Position numbers and translations under genes: made by a program. Below, in pieces: positions 55,575-63,474 of a stretch of 64,000 bases of DNA. Position 1 is the first letter of the stretch. The number at the start of each line of letters is the position of its first letter. This DNA is from an uncultured Bacteroidota bacterium (lineage in GTDB: Bacteria > Bacteroidota > Bacteroidia > Bacteroidales > F082): the NCBI GenBank assembly GCA_913055825.1, contig CAJXKB010000002.1:1-64000 (forward strand), read 5' to 3'. The notes beneath the pieces were generated by a model, which saw only the letters and a program-made list of their open reading frames with translations, ran no database searches and was not told the origin of the DNA.

Positions 55575-55652
55575 GGAATGTGGTGTTAGTTAATTGACTT
55601 CAAATGTACATTAATTTTTTTGCGATTACACACAAAATAGTTCATATTAATT
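55575..55652. other. AT-rich spacer upstream of the serine hydrolase gene
   Basis: About 80 AT-rich bases between the hydrolase start and the GC-rich element. No clear TAnnTTTG box was found for the hydrolase gene. Confidence 0.3.
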
Positions 55653-55800
55653 TGGGCGCCCGGGCGTGCCTTCCGTTGTAGATGGTTTAGCGCTGCTAAC
55701 CTGCTGTAGGCCGTGCGTGGGCTTCCGATGTCAGCCTCCGCCGGCCAACAGCCGCTAAGCAGCGCTTTCACCATGCTGCCACTCCAGCCACTGGCGCAGG
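55653..55800. other. GC-rich structured non-coding element
   Basis: By hand count about 97 of these 148 bases are G or C (66%), against a surrounding value of roughly 42%. Nested inverted repeats run through it: ATGGT (55682-55686) with ACCAT (55770-55774), AGCGCTGCT (55689-55697) with AGCAGCGCT (55758-55766), and GCTG-GGCC (55702-55711) with GGCC-CAGC (55743-55752). A GGGCGCCC palindrome opens it and a GCCA/TGGC hairpin closes it. The boundaries to AT-rich DNA are sharp. It fits a folded RNA or a small mobile element better than a protein gene. Confidence 0.7.
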
Positions 55801-55857
55801 AAACAAAATATTAACTTAATTCTTTTTAGTCATTTAACTTTAAACGGCTTCTTTATA

Positions 55858-55865
55858 TAAATTTG
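55858..55865 (+). promoter_or_regulatory. Bacteroidota -7 box for nadB
   Basis: TAAATTTG matches TAnnTTTG and lies 16 bases before the nadB ATG. TTTAA runs at about 55834-55842 lie near the -33 position. Confidence 0.55.
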
Positions 55866-55881
55866 CTAAAAATTTAAATAA

Positions 55882-57453
55882 ATGCAACGACAAGTTGATT
55901 TTTTAGTGATTGGTTCCGGCAGTGCCGGATTAATATATGCTTTAAAAGCAGCGCCTTACGGAAAGGTGCTTGTCTTAACCAAAGACAAACTGGAATACAC
56001 GGCTACTTCCTTTGCCCAGGGAGGCGTGGCAGCAGTCATGTATTCGCCTGACAATTATGAAAAACACATCCGGGATACGCTGAAAGCCGGGTCCGGCATC
56101 AACAATGAAGAGATTGTGCGGATTACCATTACCGAATCCACTGACCGGGTAAAAGAGCTTGTGGAATGGGGAACACAATTCGATCGTGAATTATCGGGCA
56201 GGTTTTCCCTGGCACGTGAAGGAGGACATTCCGAATTCCGGATATTGCACCATCAGGATAATACCGGGTTTGAAATTCAGCGTGCACTGAGCGCAAAAGT
56301 AAGGCAGCATCCCAATATTGAAGTGCTGGAAAATTACTTTGCCATCGACCTGATTACTCAGCACCATTTGAACGAAGAAGTAACCCGGCGCCGGAAAAAT
56401 ATTAAGTGTTATGGTGCCTATGCGATGAACATGAAAACCAATACTGTGGAAACTATTCTTTCTAAAGTAACCCTCATTGCAACCGGGGGGATGGGCAACA
56501 TTTACCAAACTACTACAAATCCGCTGGTAGCCACCGGCGACGGGCTCGCTATGGCTTATCGGGCAAAAGCCCATCTCGAAAACCTGGAATTTGTTCAGTT
56601 TCATCCTACTTCGTTGTACAATCCGGGCGAAAAGCCCTCATTTCTGATTACGGAAGCCCTGCGAGGTGCAGGTGCTATCCTCAAAACAAAAAAAGGAAAA
56701 GAGTTCATGCACAAATACCACGAGCAAGGTTCTCTGGCACCTCGCGATATTGTGGCCCGTGCTATTGATAATGAAATGAAACTTTCGGGAGATGACTTTG
56801 TATTGCTTGATGCACGGGCAATTAGTAAACACGAAATCCTACATCATTTTCCAACCATTTATGCCAAATGTTTAAGTATTGGTATCAACATTACCAAAGA
56901 TATGATTCCTGTGGTTCCCGCTGCTCATTACTCCTGCGGTGGTATAAAGGTAGATAAAAATGGAAAATCATCCATACAAAACCTGTATGCTTCAGGTGAA
57001 GTGGCCTGTACAGGCCTTCATGGGGCTAACAGACTTGCTTCCAATTCGTTGCCCGAAGCGGCCGTGTTTTCTCACCGCGCTGCCATGGACTCCGTCCAGG
57101 CAATAAAGGATATCGGTTTTCAGGAAAATATCCCCGAGTGGGATGCAGAAGGCCGCGTGCTGAACGAGGAAATGATCCTGATTACGCAATCCAAAAAAGA
57201 ACTGCAGGCCATTATGAGTAGCTACGTAGGAATTGTGCGCTCGGACCTTCGTTTGAAACGGGCTTTCGACAGGCTCGAAATTTTATATAAAGAAACCGAA
57301 GACCTCTACGATAAATCTATCGTTTCAAAAGACATCTGTGAATTGAGAAATATGATTAATGTGGCCTATGTGGTGATAAAAATGGCGATGAACCGTAAAG
57401 AAAGTGTGGGACTGCATTATTCAATCGACTATCCTGACAAAAATAAAAAGTAG
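55882..57453 (+). CDS. nadB: L-aspartate oxidase
   Basis: NadB oxidises L-aspartate to iminoaspartate, the first step of NAD synthesis from aspartate, with FAD as cofactor. The 523-residue protein has the FAD-binding GSGSAGLIYAL (residues 10-20), the family segment TSFAQGGVAAVMYSPDN (about 41-57), EGGHSEFRILHHQDNTG (about 114-130) and PAAHYSCGGIKVD (about 347-359). The C-terminal helical domain has RSDLRLKRAFDRLE. NadA and NadC are not adjacent. The next gene starts at the base after the stop codon, so the two are co-transcribed. Confidence 0.95.
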   Translation: MQRQVDFLVIGSGSAGLIYALKAAPYGKVLVLTKDKLEYTATSFAQGGVAAVMYSPDNYEKHIRDTLKAGSGINNEEIVRITITESTDRVKELVEWGTQFDRELSGRFSLAREGGHSEFRILHHQDNTGFEIQRALSAKVRQHPNIEVLENYFAIDLITQHHLNEEVTRRRKNIKCYGAYAMNMKTNTVETILSKVTLIATGGMGNIYQTTTNPLVATGDGLAMAYRAKAHLENLEFVQFHPTSLYNPGEKPSFLITEALRGAGAILKTKKGKEFMHKYHEQGSLAPRDIVARAIDNEMKLSGDDFVLLDARAISKHEILHHFPTIYAKCLSIGINITKDMIPVVPAAHYSCGGIKVDKNGKSSIQNLYASGEVACTGLHGANRLASNSLPEAAVFSHRAAMDSVQAIKDIGFQENIPEWDAEGRVLNEEMILITQSKKELQAIMSSYVGIVRSDLRLKRAFDRLEILYKETEDLYDKSIVSKDICELRNMINVAYVVIKMAMNRKESVGLHYSIDYPDKNKK

Positions 57454-57978
57454 ATGGCACTTGTTAAGGTCGTAAAAGGTATAAAACCCCGTTGGGGAAA
57501 AGATTGTTTTTTGGCTGAAAATGCAACACTTACCGGCGACGTGGTACTTGGCGATTCGTGTAGTGTATGGTTCAATGCTGTTGTTCGCGGTGATGTGCAT
57601 CAAATTCGCATCGGAAACCAGGTTAATATTCAGGATGGCGTGATTATCCATTGTACTTACAAAAAATCACCCGTTCATATCGGTAATCGTGTTTCCATTG
57701 CCCATGGTGCTATAATTCATGGCTGTACTATTCACGATAATGTTTTGATTGGTATGGGTGCCATTGTGATGGATGATGTGGTTGTTGAAAGCAATTCGGT
57801 AATTGCTGCGGGAGCCGTGGTAACCAAAAATACGGTAATCAAATCGGGAAGTGTTTATGCCGGTATGCCGGCGAAAAAAATTAAGGCCCTGAGTCCTGAA
57901 CTTCTTGAAAATAATGTACATCGCATTGCTGACAATTACAGCATGTATGCTTCGTGGTATGATGAAGATGTTTTGTAG
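57454..57978 (+). CDS. Gamma carbonic anhydrase-family hexapeptide protein
   Basis: The 174-residue protein has a left-handed beta-helix of hexapeptide repeats and the three zinc histidines seen as IIHCTY (near residue 68) and IAHGAIIHGC (near 87-92). Related proteins (Cam, YrdA, PaaY) hydrate carbon dioxide or have unknown function. The C-terminal helix with LSPELLENNVHRIADNYSMYASWY is normal. Its start codon follows the nadB stop directly, without any spacer. Such coupling hints at a metabolic link, but bicarbonate is not a substrate of NadB, so I do not push it. Confidence 0.92.
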   Translation: MALVKVVKGIKPRWGKDCFLAENATLTGDVVLGDSCSVWFNAVVRGDVHQIRIGNQVNIQDGVIIHCTYKKSPVHIGNRVSIAHGAIIHGCTIHDNVLIGMGAIVMDDVVVESNSVIAAGAVVTKNTVIKSGSVYAGMPAKKIKALSPELLENNVHRIADNYSMYASWYDEDVL

Positions 57979-57999
57979 ACATTTTAGGCTCTTAACCTC

Positions 58000-58029
58000 A
58001 GTTCGGACTAAGCTTTGTTCACAGCTTCA
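58000..58029 (-). repeat. 30-bp dispersed repeat, copy 2
   Basis: On the minus strand this copy has the core GAAGCTGTGAACAAAGCTTA that also occurs on the plus strand at 9122-9141, followed by CCGAACT against TCGAACT in the first copy. Both copies lie at the edge of a decayed gene; here it is the response regulator relic at 58033-58289. Confidence 0.75.
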
Positions 58030-58032
58030 GAT

Positions 58033-58289
58033 AATTATAAGTATTTTTCAAGTATTCTGCATAAATATTATTTGCGAATCGGCTTGGAGATGTAATCATC
58101 GCAACCGGCTTCATTTGCTTTAATTTCCTCATTAACCGTAACATAAGCTGTCTGGGCAATAATGGGTAATTGAGGGAATATCTTTTTAATCTGCTTTGTG
58201 GCCTCAAATCCGTTTAACACCGGCATCTTTAAATCCATCAACACAAAGGCAATCTCCGGATTTGTTTTATGGTTTATATTTATAACCAA
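58033..58289 (-). pseudogene. Relic of a response-regulator receiver domain
   Basis: The frame encodes the second half of a receiver domain: VLMDLKMPVLNGFEATKQI with the phosphorylation Asp, PIIAQTAY, and AGCDDYISKPIRK with the invariant Lys. The first half, including the acidic pocket, is missing and no proper start codon is left. After KPIRK comes TAA, and then the frame goes on with YLCRILEKYL and a second TAA, which is the normal end of such a domain, so the first TAA is a nonsense mutation. It was probably a CheY-like domain of a hybrid kinase. Confidence 0.75.
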
Positions 58290-58500
58290 AAATAGTAAAC
58301 AATTGGTTTTATGTCAAACGGGTTAAATGTTATTTTAGGATGCTAAGGAAAGAAATCACCTTCATATTAGCCTCCGAATATTTTTATGATATTGCTTCGT
58401 CGTGTCTCCTCGCGATAGGTACGTTTTTTTTGTAGTCGGATAAAAAAAGCTCTGTATCCCTTTATTTATTGGGGATAATTTTGAGATCGTGGTTATTTTA
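58290..58500. other. Intergenic region without recognised genes
   Basis: About 210 bases between the response regulator relic and the REP-like repeat. No coding frame, promoter or hairpin of note was recognised. Confidence 0.3.
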
Positions 58501-58600
58501 CTCCGGCTTTTAAGCCGGTGCTAAAACAATACTAACCTTCGACTTTAGCCATTAAAATTATTAACGGCTAAAGCCGGTTTGGGTTATGCTTTGGTTGTAA
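58501..58600. repeat. REP-like palindromic repeat
   Basis: Three inverted repeats follow each other: CCGGCTT/AAGCCGG (58503-58518), CTTTAGCC (58543-58550) with GGCTAAAG (58566-58573), and AACGGCT/AGCCGGTT (58564-58579). The set, with ACAATACTAACC between and GGGTTATGC after, resembles dispersed repeats I know from other Bacteroidota genomes, where such elements are linked to REP-associated transposases. There is only this copy in the window. Confidence 0.65.
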
Positions 58601-58638
58601 TTTAGTTGTAGTGTGCCCATGTGATACAACCCGGGCAT

Positions 58639-58675
58639 AAAAAAAAGCCTGCTTCATCGAAGCAGGCTTTTTTTT
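58639..58675. terminator. Strong bidirectional terminator
   Basis: GCCTGCTTC (58647-58655) and GAAGCAGGC (58659-58667) pair perfectly across ATC, with eight A before and eight T after. On the minus strand it ends the transcript of the Skp-like gene whose stop is at 58692. Confidence 0.92.
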
Positions 58676-58691
58676 AGTGTAACTGAAAAAA

Positions 58692-59210
58692 TTATTTCAG
58701 GTTTAATTTCTTTTTTACCAAAGGAAGAATATTATCTCCGTTTGCGTAATATAAAACAACTCCCTGCGAAACATCAAGGATATAAGTATATCCATGTTCT
58801 TTTCCCACGCTGGTAATGGCTGCTTTAACTTTGGCAATTATAGGCTGGAAAAGTTCCTGTTGTTTTTTCTGAATATCCTGGTCGGCGGAAGCCTGAAAAG
58901 CCTGGATGCGTTGTTGTAAATCAGAAATTTCTTTTTCTTTGGTTTGTCTGATTAAGTCGGACATTGTACCCACGTTACTTTGATAATCCTGCACTTTGCT
59001 TTGGTACTCCTGTGCCATAGCCTTCATTTGGTTTTGCAGGTTGTTGGCATAGCGTTTTACCTGAGCCTGAGCGGTATCGGTTTCGGGCATCATTCCCATC
59101 AATTTGTTCGAATCAACATAACCGATTTTCATTGTTCCCTGTGCATATCCCATACCTGTGAAAAGCAGGGCAATGGCTAAAAGTAAAAATCCTTTTTTAA
59201 TTGTTTTCAT
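58692..59210 (-). CDS. OmpH/Skp-family periplasmic chaperone (copy 1)
   Basis: The 172-residue protein has a signal peptide (residues 1-23, ending GYAQG) and a Skp domain: a beta segment MKIGYVDSNKLMGMMPE, a long charged coiled coil (about residues 45-120) and a C-terminal strand YTYILDVSQGVVLYYANGDNI. Skp trimers hold unfolded outer-membrane proteins on their way to the Bam complex. A second Skp-like gene and bamA lie upstream on the same strand, the usual order in this phylum. Confidence 0.93.
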   Translation of the reverse strand: MKTIKKGFLLLAIALLFTGMGYAQGTMKIGYVDSNKLMGMMPETDTAQAQVKRYANNLQNQMKAMAQEYQSKVQDYQSNVGTMSDLIRQTKEKEISDLQQRIQAFQASADQDIQKKQQELFQPIIAKVKAAITSVGKEHGYTYILDVSQGVVLYYANGDNILPLVKKKLNLK

Positions 59211-59410
59211 TTAAATGAATATTGATATTAGTATTTATTTTCCATGTTAACTGAGGGGCAAATGTAAAAAAATTTCGTTGAATATGGTATAATTTACTTC
59301 GCATGGCTCATAAAAATCGTTAAATCCTATTTTTTATTGATAGGTCAGAAAAATTATTTGTGTTTTAATGCTGGTTACAAGCTTATAAAATAACAACGGG
59401 GGTTACTCTT

Positions 59411-59965
59411 TTATTGTTGCGTATTGGTCTGCAACACATTCCCCACTTCGTTGAGTACCTCGTCACTGATGTCGAATTTGGGATTTCCATATAGAAGGGT
59501 AGGGCTTCCTGCCTTATCAAAAACAAAATCGATATGTTCGTTTGTAGCTACCGTTTCAATGGCATTATAAACTTTTTCCTGAATGGGTTTTATTAGTTCT
59601 TCCCTTTTCTTGAAAAGCTCTCCCTTAGGGCCAAAATATTTTTTCTGTAATGCCTGTACTTCCTGGTCTTTTTGCATGATGGCATCCCTGCGTTTTTTCT
59701 TTACATCTGAGGGTAGCAACACCTCTTCGGCCTGATAAGCTTTATACATGGCCTGTACCTGCGCATGTTTATCTGTGATTTCTTTTTGCCATTTTTCGGA
59801 TAACGAATTGAGAATATCCTGAGCATCACCGTATTCGGGAATGTTACTCAAGATGTATTGGGTGTCGACAAAGGCTTGTTTCTGCGCCTTAAGTTGCGGA
59901 ATAAATGCCAGAAAACTTATGGCAAAAACCGTCATGGCTATTCCTGATATTTTTAAACTTTTCAT
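59411..59965 (-). CDS. OmpH/Skp-family periplasmic chaperone (copy 2)
   Basis: The 184-residue protein from the ATG at 59965 has a signal peptide (MKSLKISGIAMTVFAISFLA, cut near LKAQ) and a Skp domain with QAFVDTQYILSNIPEYGDA, a coiled coil (about residues 50-120) and IDFVFDKAGSPTLLYGNPKFD. An upstream start at 60031 would add 22 residues without signal-peptide character. It lies directly after bamA, about 107 bases away, and 200 bases before copy 1. The two copies differ enough to have separate clients or form mixed trimers. Confidence 0.92.
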   Translation of the reverse strand: MKSLKISGIAMTVFAISFLAFIPQLKAQKQAFVDTQYILSNIPEYGDAQDILNSLSEKWQKEITDKHAQVQAMYKAYQAEEVLLPSDVKKKRRDAIMQKDQEVQALQKKYFGPKGELFKKREELIKPIQEKVYNAIETVATNEHIDFVFDKAGSPTLLYGNPKFDISDEVLNEVGNVLQTNTQQ

Positions 59966-60071
59966 ATCGTTTTTTAATTTTTGATTTGAAAAAATGCAAT
60001 AAGCCTGCCAAATTTCGTAAAAAAAATCCAATGGGCTGAAAAAACCTTTTTTTAGAAACGTACTTATCCGT

Positions 60072-62720
60072 TTAATCCAGTGATTGGTTCATGGAGAAAT
60101 GGAAATGGCTTCCAGCTGCAGAGGGCAAACCCGGTATCGGATCGAATCCGTAAGCCCAGTCGAGGCCAAGCATCCCAAACATGGGTAGATAGATTCTTGC
60201 GCCGAAACCTGCAGAACGTTTCACATCAAACGGGTTAAAGTGTCGCGGTCCGTCCCACGCGTTACCGGCTTCGAAAAATGCCTGTACATAAATGGTGGAA
60301 GTAGGTGCCAGCGAAATGGGGTATCTCAGCTCAAGAGTATAACGCGAATAAATGGTCCCTCCAATATTATGGTCGGTGCTGTAGTGTGGTGTAACGGTTT
60401 CGTTGGCGTAACCACGCATACCTATAATTTCGCGGCCATCATAATTATTGTAACCTGATAAGCCATCACCGCCAAGGTAAAAACGTTGGAAAGGAGTAAT
60501 TCCCAAAGCGTTGTTGTATGCGCCGAGATATCCGAATTTAATTTTAGAAACCAATACAAGTTTATTCATTACCTCGAAATACCAGTAAGCTTTTAATTTC
60601 CATTTGTGGTACTCAATCCATTTATAACGTTCTTCTTCACTCATGTGGGCATAATCTTTATTGGAAAATAACGAGTAAGGAGGCGTTAAAGTAAGTGATA
60701 GCGAAACATCCGAACCACTGCGCGGGAAAATTGGCTGGTCAACCGAATTGCGGCCCAGTACAATATTGTAGTTGATGTTATTATATTTTCCATTGCCATT
60801 GCCTACGCGGAAAATATCGGAATAATTTTCAAGGTTATACAACTGAACATTGATGGATTGATAAAGGGTAAAATAGTCATCGGGCCATGTAAGGCGTTTT
60901 CCTAATCCCAACGTAATTCCATCGGTAGCAAATTTACGGTGTAGTTTGGTAATGGGGTCATCATATGCATAAATAGAATGATAATATGACACTGTCAGGG
61001 CATTGGGTTTTTTACCGCCTAGCCATGGCTCGGTAAAAGAAGCGTTCCAGCTCATATAGCCTAACCCATAGCTTTGGAAGCTGATCGACAGTTTTTGGCC
61101 GTCACCCGATGGAACCGGTTTCCATGCTTTTTTGTTAAAGAAATTCCGTAAAGAGAAGTTGTTAAAACTCAGTCCTACGGTTCCGATAATTCGCCCGTAG
61201 CCCCATCCTCCGGAAAGCTCAATTTGGTCGGCTGAGGTTTCTTCTACATGATACCCGATATCAACCGTTCCGTTGGCAGGATTGGGTTTGATATCGGGTT
61301 TAATGGTCTGAGCATTAAAGTATTTAAGGTTAGCTAACTCGCGGGTGGAACGAATAACATCCTGACGGCTGAACAACTGCCCGGGTTTGGTATAAAGTTC
61401 GCGAATAACCACATGGTCGTTGGTTTTGGTATTTCCGCTGATTGTTACTTTGTTAATCCGTGCTTGTTTCCCTTCATGTAACCTTATTTCCAAATCAATG
61501 GAATCGTTGCCTACATAGGTCTCAACAGGGGTGGCATTGAAAAACAGATATCCGTTATTCATATATAAACTACTCACATCAAAGCCTTTGTCGTTGTAAT
61601 TTAGGTTAGTTTCGAGTAATTTTTTGTTGTACACATCGCCGGGTTTGATGCCTAACACGCTACTTAAAAATTTAGAAGGGTAGATGGTATTACCCACCCA
61701 GGTGATTTTACGATAGTAATATTTCTGGCCTTCGGCGAGATAAATGTTAATTCCTATATTTCCGCTGTGGGTTTTGTAGATAGAATCTTTGATAATGTGA
61801 GCGTCGCGATAACCTTCCTTGTTATAAGCATCTACAATTTTATTCAGGTCGTCTTCATATTTATCTTTGATAAACTTAGAGGATTTAAAAATACGGGCAT
61901 TATAATTGTTAAGTATATAACCAAGAAAATCGTCGCGAAACTTTTTAAAATGTAACGTTAGCGCATCGAGGGTTAAATGAATCACCACGGGTCCCAAGGG
62001 GTTCAGTGGGTCTATTTTACCCATTTCCTTGGTATCTTTCATGGCTTTTTTTATTTTATCGGACGAAAAGGCATGGTTGCCGTAAATGTTGATTTTGGCA
62101 ATTTTAACCTTATTGTTTTTTTTGATATTGATCAACAGGTTTACGAAGTTTTTACGATTTGTTTTTGAGCCGGTTTTTTCCTGTGTGATGTTAACCTGTG
62201 TGTTCAGGTAGCCTTTATCGCTAAAATGTTGTTTAATAATGTTAGCTGTACGGTTTATCAGATGTTCGGTTACCACATCGCCACGTGAAAGGTTGATTTT
62301 ATCCTTAATATCGTCTTGAGCGCTTTTTTTGATGCCATAGAAAGTGTATTTATTTAATCGGGGTTTTTCACTCAGATAAATGTTTAAATAAACGGTATCA
62401 CCTTCGAGGCGGTTAGCCGAAATTTTTATGTCATCAAACAAACCCTGATCCCAGAGTTTACGAATGGCGGTGGTTATGGCGTCTCCCGGAATTTTGATTT
62501 TTTTACCGATATCTAAATCGGACAGCATGATAACTACCGATTTATCAAGATAATTAGCTCCTGACACATTTATTCCGCCTAAAATAAACTTTTGAGGATG
62601 ATCGTAGCTTAACGCAGAGAGCTTCGATTTTACTTTTTCTTGTGCTTTAATTCCTCTGGGGTAAAGACCTATTCCTATAATAAATAAAAGCAGAAACCAA
62701 TTTTTAATATTAATCTTCAT
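60072..62720 (-). CDS. bamA: Outer membrane protein assembly factor BamA
   Basis: BamA folds and inserts beta-barrel proteins in the outer membrane. The 882-residue protein has a signal peptide (about residues 1-27), five POTRA domains (about 45-440; for example the segment NKVTISGNTKTNDHVVIREL near 430) and a C-terminal 16-strand barrel with the QFYLGG-type segment FQRFYLGGDGLSGY and the closing strand. The start ATG at 62720 lies inside the 3' end of uppS, an 11-base overlap, so translation is coupled. Downstream are the Skp-like chaperones, which deliver its clients. Confidence 0.96.
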   Translation of the reverse strand: MKINIKNWFLLLFIIGIGLYPRGIKAQEKVKSKLSALSYDHPQKFILGGINVSGANYLDKSVVIMLSDLDIGKKIKIPGDAITTAIRKLWDQGLFDDIKISANRLEGDTVYLNIYLSEKPRLNKYTFYGIKKSAQDDIKDKINLSRGDVVTEHLINRTANIIKQHFSDKGYLNTQVNITQEKTGSKTNRKNFVNLLINIKKNNKVKIAKINIYGNHAFSSDKIKKAMKDTKEMGKIDPLNPLGPVVIHLTLDALTLHFKKFRDDFLGYILNNYNARIFKSSKFIKDKYEDDLNKIVDAYNKEGYRDAHIIKDSIYKTHSGNIGINIYLAEGQKYYYRKITWVGNTIYPSKFLSSVLGIKPGDVYNKKLLETNLNYNDKGFDVSSLYMNNGYLFFNATPVETYVGNDSIDLEIRLHEGKQARINKVTISGNTKTNDHVVIRELYTKPGQLFSRQDVIRSTRELANLKYFNAQTIKPDIKPNPANGTVDIGYHVEETSADQIELSGGWGYGRIIGTVGLSFNNFSLRNFFNKKAWKPVPSGDGQKLSISFQSYGLGYMSWNASFTEPWLGGKKPNALTVSYYHSIYAYDDPITKLHRKFATDGITLGLGKRLTWPDDYFTLYQSINVQLYNLENYSDIFRVGNGNGKYNNINYNIVLGRNSVDQPIFPRSGSDVSLSLTLTPPYSLFSNKDYAHMSEEERYKWIEYHKWKLKAYWYFEVMNKLVLVSKIKFGYLGAYNNALGITPFQRFYLGGDGLSGYNNYDGREIIGMRGYANETVTPHYSTDHNIGGTIYSRYTLELRYPISLAPTSTIYVQAFFEAGNAWDGPRHFNPFDVKRSAGFGARIYLPMFGMLGLDWAYGFDPIPGLPSAAGSHFHFSMNQSLD

Positions 62721-63474
62721 TCCGTTCTCCAAATTTTAATTGCTCACTGATTAAACCAAATCTTCTTTCTCTGTTTTGATAATCAATGATAGCCTTGTAA
62801 AAATCTTCTTTTCCAAAATCGGGCCATAATGTTGGTGTAAAATACAACTCGGCATATGCAATTTGCCACAAAAGAAAATTGCTCAAACGCTCTTCACCAC
62901 TTGTTCTTATCAGTAATTCCGGATCGGGCATTCCTGCCGTATCCAGATAGGATGCAAAAATTTCTTCCGATATTTCACCGGTATTCAATTTTCCCGCAGC
63001 CTGGTCGTTAATGATGTTTTTAACGGCATGCAGCATTTCCCACCGACTGCCATATGCCAGGGCCAGAGTAAGTACCATTTTTGTATTATGCTTGGTTTTT
63101 GACATGGTGGTCAAGAGTTTCTTCCGGTTTTCACGGGGCAAACTATTGATGTTACCAATGGCATTCAGCCGTATATTATTTTTATTCAGGGTGGGAATCT
63201 CTTTTTCGATGGTTTCCACAAACAAATGCATCAACGCATCCACTTCTCCTTTTGGTCGTTTCCAGTTTTCAGTTGAAAATGTAAAGAGTGTCAAGTATTT
63301 AATCCCCAGCTCGGCAGCAGCTTCTGCGGTTTCACGTACGGCATCCACGCCTTTGTGGTGACCAAAAACACGATCGTGGCCTTGTTTTCGTGCCCAACGC
63401 CCGTTTCCATCCATGATGATGGCCACATGTTTTGGCAGTTTGTTTTTATCGATGTGTTTTAGTTGACTCACCAT
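62710..63474 (-). CDS. uppS: Isoprenyl transferase (undecaprenyl diphosphate synthase)
   Basis: The 254-residue enzyme makes the C55 undecaprenyl diphosphate carrier for cell-wall and surface-glycan synthesis. The catalytic motif is HVAIIMDGNGRWA (about residues 17-29), and TLFTFSTENWKRP (about 70) and SGEERLSNFLLWQIAYAELYF (split near 200) complete the signature. The ATG at 63474 overlaps the stop of the upstream barrel gene as TAATG, so I choose it over the GTG at 63480. The 3' end overlaps bamA. The order DUF6089-like, uppS, bamA, skp, skp is a standard envelope operon in Bacteroidota. Confidence 0.95.
   Translation of the reverse strand: MVSQLKHIDKNKLPKHVAIIMDGNGRWARKQGHDRVFGHHKGVDAVRETAEAAAELGIKYLTLFTFSTENWKRPKGEVDALMHLFVETIEKEIPTLNKNNIRLNAIGNINSLPRENRKKLLTTMSKTKHNTKMVLTLALAYGSRWEMLHAVKNIINDQAAGKLNTGEISEEIFASYLDTAGMPDPELLIRTSGEERLSNFLLWQIAYAELYFTPTLWPDFGKEDFYKAIIDYQNRERRFGLISEQLKFGERNED

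Noticed and set aside
55586-55774. Protein-coding frame in the GC-rich element on the minus strand
   Set aside because: The frame has no recognisable motif and crosses the sharp GC border; nested inverted repeats explain the sequence better.
55653-55800. Integron attC site
   Set aside because: I looked for the RYYYAAC and GTTRRRY end pair with inner boxes and did not find it; there is no integrase in the window.
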